Positions 8,091 through 16,492 of a stretch of DNA of 64,000 nt are shown in pieces. The first letter of the stretch is position 1; every line of letters begins with the position of its first letter. The stretch covers positions 1,302,001 to 1,366,000 of the forward strand of contig CP124680.1 of NCBI GenBank assembly GCA_029961745.1, read 5' to 3'. Source of the DNA: Nocardioides sp. L-11A (GTDB taxonomy: Bacteria > Actinomycetota > Actinomycetes > Propionibacteriales > Nocardioidaceae). The notes below the pieces were generated by a model that did no database searches, was not told the origin of the DNA, and was given only the letters and a program-made list of their open reading frames with translations. The translations under genes were made by a program, and so were the position numbers.

Positions 8091-9379
8091 GACGGCTGCT
8101 GACCACCCTCGCGGCAGGGCTGATCGCCCTGTCGACCCTGTCCCTGGCCGAGACGCCGGAGGCATCGGCCGCGGCCGCTCCCGGCCCGGGCACGATCGTC
8201 TATCTCAAGGGCTATGACGTCTACGTCGCCCAGCCGGACGGCTCGGGCGAGCGGCGACTCACCACCGACGGCACCGCCGCAGCGCCCTGGAGGTCGCCGA
8301 CCGGGGCCGACGACGGGACGGTCGTCGCGGTCCACGGCTCGGTCCTGCACCGGATGGACCAGTGGGGAACGGTGTTGAACTCGATCGACCCGCCGGACCT
8401 GCGTGACTCGGCCGGCCAGGTCACCGGGGGCGCCATCGACAAGGCGGCGGTCTCGCCCGACGGCGGGCTGATCGCCTATTCCTACAGCCGCTACAGCTGC
8501 CCGCCGGGCCTGGCCTGCAAGACCCGCTGGGCCACCACCGTGACCGCGGCCACCGGGCTGACCTCGCCGGACGTCTACGGCACCACCCTCTACGGCAACC
8601 CGAGCTGGGTCACCGGCTCGCGGCTGATCGTCAATGGGAAGGACTTCGACGCGATCCAGCTCTTCGAGCTGGCGACCAGCACCAAGCAGTGGTTCCATGA
8701 CGGGGCCCACTCGGGCGAGTACCTCCAGCTGTCGGACCCGGCCGTGTCCCGCGACGGCACGCTGCTCGCCACCTTGCGCGGCGACGGCGACCAGTCGCAC
8801 ATCTGGACCTACCAGGTCGAGGGCAACGTGCACTACGGATCGCCGCCCGCCCCGCCGACGCCCGTGTGTGCCGCCGACCCGCGCGGCCCCGGTTACGCGA
8901 GCCCGACGTTCGCGCCGGACAGCAGCGCCATCGCCTGGCAGGAGTCGACCGGCATCGTGGTCAAGCCCGCACCGTTGGTCTGCGCGGTGCAGCCCGAGCT
9001 GGCCATCCCGGGCGGCGCGGACCCGCATTGGACGAATGCAGCGCTGCAGACCGTCCGGCCGACGTACCCGGCCCCGCCCGGGAGCAAGGGTCCCCAGACC
9101 AGCGGCGGCAGCTTCACGCTCGCCGTGGCCCCGAAGGTCGCCGGCAAGGCGCGTGTCGGCAAGGTGCTCAAGGTCAAGGGCCTCACCTGGTCCCCGGCGC
9201 CGGGCAAGGTCTCCTACCAGTGGCTGCGCAACGGCAAGGCGATCAAGAAGGCCACGAGGGCGTCGTACCGGATCACCCGCAAGGACCGCGGTAAGCGGGT
9301 CTCGGTCCGGGTCACCGCCAGCGCCTCCGGCCTCGCGAGCACGTCGTGGACCAGTCCGAAGACCAAGGTCAGGCGTTGA
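8087..9379 (+). CDS. Secreted TolB-like beta-propeller protein, paralogue 3
   Basis: 430 residues, start within an ATGA overlap with paralogue 2. Signal peptide LTTLAAGLIALSTLSLAETPEASA; propeller segments GTIVYLKGYDVYVAQPDGSG, AAVSPDGGLIAYSY, NPSWVTGSRLIVNG and SPTFAPDSSAIAWQ; C-terminal Ig-like domain with YQWLRNGKAIKKATRASY and TRKDRGKRVSVRVTAS. The cysteine pairs around the fourth and sixth blades (CPPGLACK; VCAADP and LVCAVQ) resemble those in paralogue 2 and may form disulfides. It ends 86 bp before the regulator gene, which has its own leaderless promoter. Confidence 0.75.
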   Translation: MRRLLTTLAAGLIALSTLSLAETPEASAAAAPGPGTIVYLKGYDVYVAQPDGSGERRLTTDGTAAAPWRSPTGADDGTVVAVHGSVLHRMDQWGTVLNSIDPPDLRDSAGQVTGGAIDKAAVSPDGGLIAYSYSRYSCPPGLACKTRWATTVTAATGLTSPDVYGTTLYGNPSWVTGSRLIVNGKDFDAIQLFELATSTKQWFHDGAHSGEYLQLSDPAVSRDGTLLATLRGDGDQSHIWTYQVEGNVHYGSPPAPPTPVCAADPRGPGYASPTFAPDSSAIAWQESTGIVVKPAPLVCAVQPELAIPGGADPHWTNAALQTVRPTYPAPPGSKGPQTSGGSFTLAVAPKVAGKARVGKVLKVKGLTWSPAPGKVSYQWLRNGKAIKKATRASYRITRKDRGKRVSVRVTASASGLASTSWTSPKTKVRR

Positions 9380-9452
9380 GCCTGGACGCGCTGCCGGTTT
9401 CGGAGACAGCGCCGATGTCCCCGATACCGGCGTACGGCGACGCGGAACTAGG

Positions 9453-9458
9453 TAGCGT
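9453..9458 (+). promoter_or_regulatory. -10 hexamer for leaderless SARP-receiver gene
   Basis: TAGCGT ends exactly 7 nt before the ATG at 9466, so the regulator-kinase pair is probably transcribed without a leader and separately from the propeller genes. No TCCAG-type repeats precede it, so there is no sign of autoregulation by the same sites. Confidence 0.5.
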
Positions 9459-9465
9459 CGCCCCG

Positions 9466-10716
9466 ATGAGGATGCGCGTGCTGGGCCCGGTGGAGGTCGA
9501 GGTCGACGGTCACCCGCTCGACCTCGGTGCCCCGAAGCCCCGCCGGCTGCTGGCGGTGCTGGCCCTGCACCGGGGTCAGCCGGTCAGCCCGGAGACGATC
9601 GCGGAAGCGCTGTGGGGCGACGAGCCACCGGCCAGCCACGCCGTGACGATCCAGGGCTACGTGTCCGGACTGCGCAAGGTGCTCGAGCCCGACCGTGCCG
9701 CGCGCGCAGCCGGCACGGTGATCCAGACCTCGGCCCTCGGCTACGCGCTGCGGCTGCCGGTGGAGGACATCGACGCCGCCCGGCTCGAGGCCGCGGTCAG
9801 GTCCGCGGGAGCCGCCGCGCGCACCGATCAGGACCGGCCCTGGCTCCTCGCCGGCGCCTCGGACTCCGACGCCCTCGCAGCCACGGCGGACCTCCTCGAC
9901 GAGGCGCTGGAGGCATGGCGAGGAGAGCCGTACGCCGACCTCGCCGACGACCCCGTCATCGCGGTCGAGCGCACCCGGCTGCACGAGGTGCGCACGGCCG
10001 CGGTGGAGATCCGTGAGCTGATCCGGATGCATCGTGGCGACGCCGCCGCTGCGGCCCGCCGGCTGGAGGTCGAGGCCGCCGTGGCGCCCCACCGCGAGCG
10101 GCTCTGGCTGCTGTACGCCGCCGCGCTGGTCCGTGCCGATCGGCAGGTCGACGCACTCGCCGCACTACGTCGACTGCGCGACACCCTGCGCGAGGAGCTC
10201 GGCGTCGACGCCAGCCCCGCCGTCGGCGCGCTCGAGACGGCCATCCTGCAGCAGCGGGTCGCCCCCGGCGCCGGCGCCGGCGCCGCGCCCGCGGCCGTGC
10301 TCCGGGTGGCCGTCGTCGACGACCACCCGATGTTCCGAATGGGCATGACCGGCCTGCTCGGCTCGCTCGACGGTCTCGAGCTGGTCGGCGGGGCGGGGGA
10401 CTCGGCCGGCGCCCGCGAGCTGGCGGTGCGCGGCGTCGACGTCGTGCTGATGGACCTCGACCTGGCGGGGGAGTCAGGCATCGACCTCACCCGCGAGCTG
10501 GTGCGCATGCATCCCGAGCTCAAGGTGCTGGTGATGACCATGCACGAGGACGACGACCATGTCGCCGGCGCCTTGCAGGCCGGCGCGGCGGGCTACCTGC
10601 TGAAGTCGGCGGAGGCGGAGGACGTCCAGCGCGCCATCCGGGCGGTGGCGCGCGGCGAGTTGATCATCGGCTCGGCGGTGGCGCGCGCCGCGCGCTCGCG
10701 CCTGGCACGGCCGTGA
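9466..10716 (+). CDS. Response regulator with N-terminal SARP (wHTH + BTAD) and C-terminal receiver domain
   Basis: 416 residues. Residues 1-~95 form the OmpR-like winged helix of SARP regulators (MRVLGPVEVEVDG, GAPKPRRLLAVLALH, ISP-like PVSPETIAEALWGDEPP, GYVSGLRKVLEP). About 100-265 is the bacterial transcriptional activation domain (YADLADDPVIAVERTRLHEVR, RLWLLYAAALVRADRQVDALAALRRLR, EELGVDASPAVGALE). About 280-400 is a receiver: acidic pair Asp285/286, phospho-acceptor Asp330 (VVLMDLDLAGESGID), switch Lys in GYLLKSAE. The receiver is of NarL type, yet the LuxR-type HTH that normally follows is missing: the protein stops ~15 residues after it. It overlaps the kinase start by 4 nt (GTGA). 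Probable activator of sites A-C; longer in-frame starts upstream are less likely given the -10 at 9453. Confidence 0.85.
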   Translation: MRMRVLGPVEVEVDGHPLDLGAPKPRRLLAVLALHRGQPVSPETIAEALWGDEPPASHAVTIQGYVSGLRKVLEPDRAARAAGTVIQTSALGYALRLPVEDIDAARLEAAVRSAGAAARTDQDRPWLLAGASDSDALAATADLLDEALEAWRGEPYADLADDPVIAVERTRLHEVRTAAVEIRELIRMHRGDAAAAARRLEVEAAVAPHRERLWLLYAAALVRADRQVDALAALRRLRDTLREELGVDASPAVGALETAILQQRVAPGAGAGAAPAAVLRVAVVDDHPMFRMGMTGLLGSLDGLELVGGAGDSAGARELAVRGVDVVLMDLDLAGESGIDLTRELVRMHPELKVLVMTMHEDDDHVAGALQAGAAGYLLKSAEAEDVQRAIRAVARGELIIGSAVARAARSRLARP

Positions 10717-12776
10717 GCCTCGCGCCGGACCGCCACCCCCGGTGCTGGTGGGTCCTGGCCTGGCTGATCGCCTGCACGGCATGGCTGTTGTCCGCCGGGG
10801 CGGTGCTGGCGCTGATCAGCACCGGGGTCACGCCCCCCGGCGTCGCGGACTGGATCATGGACGTGGTGACGTCGGCCGTCTACGGCGGCGTCGTGCTGAT
10901 GATGCTGCCCCGGGCTCGGCACCCGGTCGTGTGGATCCTGGCGCTGACCGCGCTCGGCTGCGGCGCCTCCGGCCTGGCGGCCGGGTACGTCGCCCTCGAC
11001 GGCTGGCCGGGGCAGGACCTCGCGATCTACCTGCCGTTCTGGGCATGGGTGCCCGGCGTGTACGCAACGGTGTCGGTCGTCCCGTTGCTCGTCGTGCCGG
11101 GCGCACGTCACCGGTGGCCCGCAGTGGCGCTCGCGACGGTCGCGATCGGGGCCGCCACCGTGCCGAGCCTGACCGTCGTGGTGCCCGGTCTGCCGCCCAA
11201 CCCGTTCGGCATCGACGTCGAGTGGTGGCAGTCGCTCATGGCCGCCCTCGGTCTCTGGCCGGACCGGACGGTCGCCGCGCTCGGTGCGTGCGTGTGGGTC
11301 TGGCTGCTCGTGCGGGTGCGCCGCACCCCGGCCGAGGAGAGGCGTGGACTCACCTGGCTGCTCGCGGGACACGGCGCGATGGTCATCGCCCTGGTGGCCT
11401 TCCTGCTGCCGCTCTCGACCGACCTGATGGGCGCGGCGGTCGAGGTGAGCGGCACCCTCCTGCTCCTGGCGCAGCTCTTCCTCCCGGCGGCGCTGCTCGT
11501 GCTGGTGCTCGGCCAGCAGTTGTGGGGTGTCGACGCCCGCGTCAACCGCGGCGTGGTCTGGCTCATGATGACGGTGGTCATCGCGCTGGCCTACCTCGCG
11601 CTGATCGGCCTGGCCGCGCAGGTGCTGCCTGACCAGTCGGACGTGGCTCTGGCCCTCGCGGTCGGGCTGGTCGGGCTCGGGGCGACGCCGCTGCGCCGAC
11701 TGGTGCAGCGCCGGGTCGACCGCCTCGTCTACGGCACCGGTCCCGACCCGGCCCGGCTGCTGTCCCGTGCCGACAGCGAGGGCGGATACGACATCGACAG
11801 CCTGGCTGCCGGGCTCTGTCGGAGCCTGCGCCTGGCCGACGTACACATCCTCGTCTCCCGGGAGGGCGAGCCGGCGTCGGCCTCCGGTGCCGTCGGCGGC
11901 GATGACGTGGTGTTGACGCTGACGAGTCGTGGCACGGATGTCGGCGTGCTGATCGCCCGGCCTCGCCCGGGCGAGCGGCTCGACCGTCGGACGATCGCGA
12001 TGCTCACCGAGGTGGCCGGCCTGGTCGGCATGACCATCGACCTGATGCAGTCGGTGCAGGCGCTCAGTGCCGCCCGACGTCGGATGACAGGTATCCGGCA
12101 CGAGGAGCGCCGGATGCTCCGGCGCGACCTGCACGACGGCCTCGGTCCGGCGCTGGCCGGGATCCGGCTGGGCCTGATCGCCGCGCGCGGCATGCGGGAC
12201 CCGCGGGCGTCGGAGGAGATGCTCGACGCCTTGGAGCGCGAGCTGACCCAGCAGGGCGAGGAGGTACGCCGGCTCAGCCGCTCGCTGGTCCCGCTGGCTC
12301 TCGATGACGGTGACCTCGCGAGCGCACTCGCCACGCTCGCCGAGCGCTTCACCGCGGACGGCCTGGTGGTCCGGGCCGCGGTGGCCGACGACGTGATGTT
12401 GGAGGCGTCCGTCCAGGTCGCCGTCTACCAGATGGCCAGCGAGGCACTGCTCAACGTCCGCCGGCACGCGCAGGCCACCCGCTGCGATGTCGTACTGCGT
12501 CAGCGCGCCGATGGGCACGTCGTCTTCTCGGTCTCCGACGACGGCATCGGCATGGCCGAGGACAGGGTCGACGGCATCGGCCTGCGCTCGATGCGCGAGC
12601 GCGCCCAGGAGCTCGGCGGCGCGCTCCGGGTCTCCTCGGGATCGGCCGCGGGGACGGGCAGCCGGATCGAGCTGCGGCTGCCGCCCTCCGCGACCGAAGC
12701 GGGCTCCGGCCCGGGCTCAGCCGAAGACCTCGGCCTCCCGGCGCGCGAATCGCCGTCGCGAGCTGGCCAGCAGTAG
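10713..12776 (+). CDS. NarL/DesK-type sensor histidine kinase with multipass membrane sensor
   Basis: 687 residues starting with GTG in a GTGA overlap with the regulator. The N-terminal ~330 residues contain about nine hydrophobic segments, the first WVLAWLIACTAWLLSAGAVL. A short GAF-like region lies at ~345-440. The HisKA_3 dimerisation domain carries LRRDLHDGLGPALAG with the phospho-acceptor His474, followed by a HATPase_c domain (N box MASEALLNVRRHAQ, G1 DDGIGM, G2 GIGLRSMRERA). This kinase class normally phosphorylates NarL/LuxR regulators, consistent with the NarL-type receiver of the partner. With no extracytoplasmic domain of size, the signal is probably sensed in or at the membrane. 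The 3' end overlaps the hemerythrin gene by 60 nt. Confidence 0.9.
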   Translation: MSLAPDRHPRCWWVLAWLIACTAWLLSAGAVLALISTGVTPPGVADWIMDVVTSAVYGGVVLMMLPRARHPVVWILALTALGCGASGLAAGYVALDGWPGQDLAIYLPFWAWVPGVYATVSVVPLLVVPGARHRWPAVALATVAIGAATVPSLTVVVPGLPPNPFGIDVEWWQSLMAALGLWPDRTVAALGACVWVWLLVRVRRTPAEERRGLTWLLAGHGAMVIALVAFLLPLSTDLMGAAVEVSGTLLLLAQLFLPAALLVLVLGQQLWGVDARVNRGVVWLMMTVVIALAYLALIGLAAQVLPDQSDVALALAVGLVGLGATPLRRLVQRRVDRLVYGTGPDPARLLSRADSEGGYDIDSLAAGLCRSLRLADVHILVSREGEPASASGAVGGDDVVLTLTSRGTDVGVLIARPRPGERLDRRTIAMLTEVAGLVGMTIDLMQSVQALSAARRRMTGIRHEERRMLRRDLHDGLGPALAGIRLGLIAARGMRDPRASEEMLDALERELTQQGEEVRRLSRSLVPLALDDGDLASALATLAERFTADGLVVRAAVADDVMLEASVQVAVYQMASEALLNVRRHAQATRCDVVLRQRADGHVVFSVSDDGIGMAEDRVDGIGLRSMRERAQELGGALRVSSGSAAGTGSRIELRLPPSATEAGSGPGSAEDLGLPARESPSRAGQQ

Positions 12777-13424
12777 CCGCATCGGCGGCCCGCCGATCGC
12801 GGCGACCCGGCTCGCGGCGGCCTCGTCGAGATCCTTGAAGATCCACGGCAGGAACCGGCGGGCGTGGCCGACGGAGGGCCGGCCCCGGAACCTGTCGCGC
12901 TCGATGACCTCCCACTCCTCGCCAGGCACGTAGCGCTGCAGGATCGGCACCGCCGCGGACTCCTCGTGGCCGAGGTGCTCGTCCAGCGCGCGCTCCAGGT
13001 CGGCCAGGTCGGCGAGCAGGTCGGTCCGCAGATCGTCCCGCCGGCCCGGCTCGGGGCTCGCCGCCAGCGCGGAGAATCCGGCGTCGCAGGAGGTCAGCAG
13101 CGGGTCGAGCGTGGTGTGCTCGCTCTCCATCTCCTCGAGCACCCGCAGGCTGTCGACGTCGTCGGCGCCGCGGGCCCGCTCGGCGAGCAGCGGCCAGAGG
13201 ATCTCGTCCTCCTTGGTGTGGTGGCTGTGCAGTTCGGTGGTGAACAGCTGCCAGCGCTCTGCCAGCCGCCGCCACGCCGACCGGTCGTCGAGCGGGAGGG
13301 CGACGACGGCGCGGAAGTCGCGCAGGTCGCGCCGGAAGGCGTGGTGCAGGACGTACATCATCGTCAGGTCGGCAGGTCCCGGCGGGGCGGCGGCCTGGCC
13401 GGGCAGCAGGATCTGGTCGGTCAT
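12717..13424 (-). CDS. Hemerythrin HHE-domain protein
   Basis: 235 residues. The HHE cation-binding helices are visible: YVLHHAFRRDLRDF, ELHSHHTKEDEILWPLL, MESEHTTLDPLL and LDEHLGHEESAAVPIL, giving the His/Glu set of a diiron site that may bind oxygen or NO. No membrane segment or signal peptide. The start at 13424 has a strong SD (AAAGAGGA). Upstream on the minus strand lies site C, with the same repeat and -10 spacing as sites A and B, so it is probably co-regulated with the secreted proteins on the plus strand. It converges on the histidine kinase with 60 nt of shared coding sequence. Confidence 0.85.
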   Translation of the reverse strand: MTDQILLPGQAAAPPGPADLTMMYVLHHAFRRDLRDFRAVVALPLDDRSAWRRLAERWQLFTTELHSHHTKEDEILWPLLAERARGADDVDSLRVLEEMESEHTTLDPLLTSCDAGFSALAASPEPGRRDDLRTDLLADLADLERALDEHLGHEESAAVPILQRYVPGEEWEVIERDRFRGRPSVGHARRFLPWIFKDLDEAAASRVAAIGGPPMRLLLASSRRRFARREAEVFG

Positions 13425-13465
13425 CGGTTCCTCTTTCGACGGCGGGCGCGGTGGTGCGTGGGACC

Positions 13466-13507
13466 ACGCTCGCGCCCACCACTGGAGTGGCGCTGGTGTG
13501 CGGCTGG
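13466..13507 (-). promoter_or_regulatory. SARP-type direct-repeat operator and -10 (site C)
   Basis: Read on the minus strand, CCAG occurs at 13507, 13496 and 13485, two intervals of exactly 11 bp (TTCCAG, CACCAG, CTCCAG). Ten nt after the last CAG is GAGCGT (13471-13466), matching GAGGAT and GAGTCT at sites A and B at the same offset. The hemerythrin start is 58 nt after the last repeat. The proximal repeat also lies in a short palindrome, CCACT-GG-AGTGG (13479-13490). The region is also 80-108 bp upstream of hemE, but the orientation points to the hemerythrin gene. Confidence 0.6.
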
Positions 13508-13587
13508 AACCCCGCACGGAAGCCTCCCGGGCATCCCGATCCGCCCGCGATGGCGGCCCCGGGGGAGTCGTCTGAGACCCTGACCCC

Positions 13588-14634
13588 GTGACCGCCCCAC
13601 TTGCTGACAGCGCATTCCTCAAGGCAGCCCGCGGCGAGGCGGTGCCGCACACGCCGGTGTGGTTCATGCGGCAGGCGGGGCGCTCGCTGCCGGAGTACCT
13701 CGCGACCCGTGAGGGGGTCGCCATGCTCGACGCCTGCGCCGACCCCGACCTCATCGTCGAGATCACCCTGCAGCCCGTGCGCCGGTACGCCGTCGACGCG
13801 GCCATCTTCTTCTCCGACATCGTGCTGCCGCTCAAGGCGGTCGGCGTCGACCTCGACATCGTCCCCGGTGTGGGTCCCGTCGTCGCGACGCCGGTCCGCA
13901 CGCTCGCCGATGTCGAGGCGATCCCCGATCTCACTCCCGAGCAGATCCCGTACATCACCCAGGCCGTCCAGGGCCTCGTGGCCGAGCTCGCCGGCCTCAA
14001 CGGCGGCACGCCGCTGATCGGGTTCGCCGGGGCGCCGTTCACCGTGGCGTCGTACCTCGTCGAGGGCGGACCCTCCAAGGAGCACGCGAAGACCAAGGCG
14101 CTGATGTTCGGCGCGCCCGACGTGTGGGACGCGCTGATGCGCAAGATCGCGGGCATCTCCGCGGCCTTCCTCGAGACCCAGGTCGCGGCCGGGGCCTCCG
14201 CGGTGCAACTGTTCGACTCGTGGGCGGGCGCGCTGACCCGTGAGGACTACGTCCGCTACGTGCAGCCGCACTCCGCCGGTGTCCTGGAGCGGATGGGGGA
14301 GCTCGGCGTCCCGCGCATCCACTTCGGTGTCGGTACGTCGAACCTGCTCGACCTGATGGGCGAAGCCGGCGCCGACGTGGTCGGCGTCGACTGGCGCACG
14401 CCGCTGGAGCGGGCGATCCCGCTGGTCGGCGAGCGCGGGGTGCAGGGCAACCTCGACCCGACCCTGGTGTTCGCGCCGACCGAGCTGATGACCGAGCGCG
14501 CCGCGGCGATCATCGAGGCCGGGCGGGCCGCCCGCGGGCACATCTTCAACCTCGGCCACGGCGTCATCCCCAGCACCGATCCCGACCAGCTCGCGCGGCT
14601 GACCGAGTTCGTGCACGCCTACCCCTTGGGCTGA
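13588..14634 (+). CDS. hemE: Uroporphyrinogen decarboxylase
   Basis: 348 residues, full family length. Converts uroporphyrinogen III to coproporphyrinogen III in heme synthesis. Family motifs are intact: [13 protein letters not shown] near the N-terminus, [61 protein letters not shown] and [11 protein letters not shown]. The start is GTG at 13588 with no clear SD. The 3' end overlaps the convergent NYN gene by 16 nt. No other heme gene is nearby. Confidence 0.95.
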   Translation: MTAPLADSAFLKAARGEAVPHTPVWFMRQAGRSLPEYLATREGVAMLDACADPDLIVEITLQPVRRYAVDAAIFFSDIVLPLKAVGVDLDIVPGVGPVVATPVRTLADVEAIPDLTPEQIPYITQAVQGLVAELAGLNGGTPLIGFAGAPFTVASYLVEGGPSKEHAKTKALMFGAPDVWDALMRKIAGISAAFLETQVAAGASAVQLFDSWAGALTREDYVRYVQPHSAGVLERMGELGVPRIHFGVGTSNLLDLMGEAGADVVGVDWRTPLERAIPLVGERGVQGNLDPTLVFAPTELMTERAAAIIEAGRAARGHIFNLGHGVIPSTDPDQLARLTEFVHAYPLG

Positions 14635-15443
14635 GTGGTCTTCTTGGCGGAGGTCCGCGCGGCGGTCTTCCGCGGGGCGGGGGCGACCTGGCCCTTGAGG
14701 CCGACCCGGATGCCGGCGCCCGTGCCGCTGGTGGTCAGGTAGCCCTGGCCCTCGACCAGGGTGACCAGCTTCGCGGCGCCGTACAGCCGGGGGTCGAAGG
14801 ACGAGTCCGCCGAGCGCAGGTAGCTGCCGATCGCGCTGAGGTGTGCCCAGCCGTCGTCGTCGGAGGTGGCGTTGACCGCCCGGCTGAGCAGGCTCTGCAG
14901 GTTCGGCAGCGGTGCGACCGGCTCGGCCTCCTCGGCTGTCTGGGCCCCGTCGGCCTCGTCCTCGCCCACCGAGGCGGGCGAGGACGAGGCCGCCCCCTGC
15001 TCGCCCAGCACCTCGAGGTAGATGAAGGTGTCGACCGCGGCGACGAGGGACTGCGGCGTCTTGCGCAGTCCGAGGCCGTAGACGGTCTTGCCCGACTCGC
15101 GCAGCCGGGTCGCGAGCCGGGTGAAGTCGCTGTCGCTGGACACGAGCGCGAACGCGTCGAGGTTGCCGGAGTAGAGCAGGTCCATCGCGTCGATGATCAG
15201 CGCCGAGTCGGTCGCGTTCTTGCCGGTCGTGTAGGCGAACTGCTGCACCGGGACGATGGCGTGCCGGTTGAGCTGGGCCTTCCAGCCGCCGAGCTGGGGC
15301 GTCGTCCAGTCGCCGTAGGCCCGCTTGACCGTCGCCACGCCGTACGTCGCCAGCTCCTCCAGCAGGGCGCTGACGTGCTTCGGGGAGGTGTTGTCGGCAT
15401 CGATGAGGACGGCCAGCCGCGCGGTGCTCGAGGTGGTGGTCAC
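14619..15443 (-). CDS. NYN-domain ribonuclease-like protein with C-terminal LOTUS/OST-HTH domain
   Basis: 274 residues from GTG 15443. Residues ~9-145 are a NYN (PIN-like) domain: [15 protein letters not shown] supplies the first acidic cluster, then [17 protein letters not shown] and [21 protein letters not shown] the others. After an acidic linker, residues ~185-255 ([37 protein letters not shown]) fit an OST-HTH/LOTUS RNA-binding domain, and the C-terminus is Lys/Ala-rich. The domain pair suggests an RNA nuclease or RNA-binding regulator; the target is unknown. The reading frame is open further upstream, but translation there is low-complexity shadow sequence. Confidence 0.8.
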   Translation of the reverse strand: MTTTSSTARLAVLIDADNTSPKHVSALLEELATYGVATVKRAYGDWTTPQLGGWKAQLNRHAIVPVQQFAYTTGKNATDSALIIDAMDLLYSGNLDAFALVSSDSDFTRLATRLRESGKTVYGLGLRKTPQSLVAAVDTFIYLEVLGEQGAASSSPASVGEDEADGAQTAEEAEPVAPLPNLQSLLSRAVNATSDDDGWAHLSAIGSYLRSADSSFDPRLYGAAKLVTLVEGQGYLTTSGTGAGIRVGLKGQVAPAPRKTAARTSAKKTTQPKG

Positions 15444-15475
15444 CCGTCCATCATCGCCGAGGAGGGCCCCGCTGA

Positions 15476-16405
15476 TCAGGAGGCGGCGCTCGCGCCGGCG
15501 CCGGTCGCCCGGCACTCCTGGGCACGGGCGGCCAGCGCCCCCTGCAGCTCGCGCACGGGCAGGGGCTGCTGCAGCGTGCGGCGCTGCCGCAGCTGCAGGG
15601 TCAGGAAGGTCTGGTCGCCCGCGATGGGCCGCGCGGCGATGGCGCCGATGCGGTGCAGCGGATCGCCCAGCACGGCGTAGTCCGGGAGCACGGTGACGCC
15701 GATGCCCTCCGCGACCAGGGCCTTGCCCATCTCGGCCCCGTCGGTGCTGTGCGCGGCGGGCGGGAGCTCGTGGCCGAAGGTGCGCTGGACGTAGCGGTGC
15801 ATGACGTGGCCAGCGCGCATCGCGACGAACCGCTCGAGCCGCAGCTCCTCGACGCTCACCTGGGCGCGGGCGGCGAGTGGGTGGGCCGCCGGGAGGACGG
15901 CGACGGGGCGCCCGTGGAGCAGGTCGACGCCGTCGAGGCCGAAGGGCGGGTCGTCCGCGTCGAGGACATCGACGAGGCCGAGGTCGAGCGTCCCCTCGGC
16001 GAGTCCCTCGTCGATCTGGGCCTGCGGGAGGGCGAGGATCTCGACCGTCGTGCCGGGGTGGCGTTCCTGGAAGGCGCCGACGGCGGGCGCGAGGAGGGTC
16101 GACGTGGCGGCGTGCACGGTGCCGAGCCGGATCACGCGGGTGTCGGTGCGCTGGTCGCCGGCGGCGTGGCGCAGCCGGTCGACGGCCGCGAGGACGTCGG
16201 ACATGTAGGGGAGCAGCTCGCGGCCCTCGCGGCTGATCCGCGCCCCGGAACGGCGCCGGTCCAGCAGGGTCACCCGCAGCTCCCGCTCGAGCTTGGTCAG
16301 CGCCTCGCTGAGCGCGGGCTGGGAGAGGTGGAGCTTCTCGCTGGCCCGGCGCAGCGAACCGTGCTGCGTGACGGCCGCCAGGTACTCCAGCTGTTCGATG
16401 CGCAT
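15476..16405 (-). CDS. LysR-family transcriptional regulator
   Basis: 309 residues. N-terminal winged HTH (QLEYLAAVTQHGSLRRASEK, LSQPALSEALTKLERELRV) followed by a LysR substrate-binding domain (VIRLGTVHAATSTLLAPAVG, LDLGLVDVLDAD, EGIGVTVLPDYAVLG). The start has an SD-poor context (GAAAGGCAGCACCC upstream). The regulated gene is not evident: LysR genes usually face their target, but the next gene upstream (DUF4349) runs in the same direction. The AT-rich promoter region just upstream carries an ACTGT/ACAGT dyad. Confidence 0.9.
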   Translation of the reverse strand: MRIEQLEYLAAVTQHGSLRRASEKLHLSQPALSEALTKLERELRVTLLDRRRSGARISREGRELLPYMSDVLAAVDRLRHAAGDQRTDTRVIRLGTVHAATSTLLAPAVGAFQERHPGTTVEILALPQAQIDEGLAEGTLDLGLVDVLDADDPPFGLDGVDLLHGRPVAVLPAAHPLAARAQVSVEELRLERFVAMRAGHVMHRYVQRTFGHELPPAAHSTDGAEMGKALVAEGIGVTVLPDYAVLGDPLHRIGAIAARPIAGDQTFLTLQLRQRRTLQQPLPVRELQGALAARAQECRATGAGASAAS

Positions 16406-16476
16406 GGGTGCTGCCTTTCACGTCCATCGGTGACGCCGTGGTCCACGTCCTTGCCCGCGAATAAAAGTAGAGTAAG

Positions 16477-16492
16477 ACTGTAGACAAACAGT
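16477..16492. promoter_or_regulatory. Dyad in AT-rich promoter region upstream of the LysR gene
   Basis: ACTGT-N6-ACAGT (16477-16481 and 16488-16492) sits in the only AT-rich patch of this neighbourhood (16460-16495), 72 nt upstream of the LysR start. Size and symmetry fit a LysR-type or other dimeric operator, probably autoregulatory. On the minus strand TTGTCT overlaps the dyad and could serve as -35. Confidence 0.4.
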
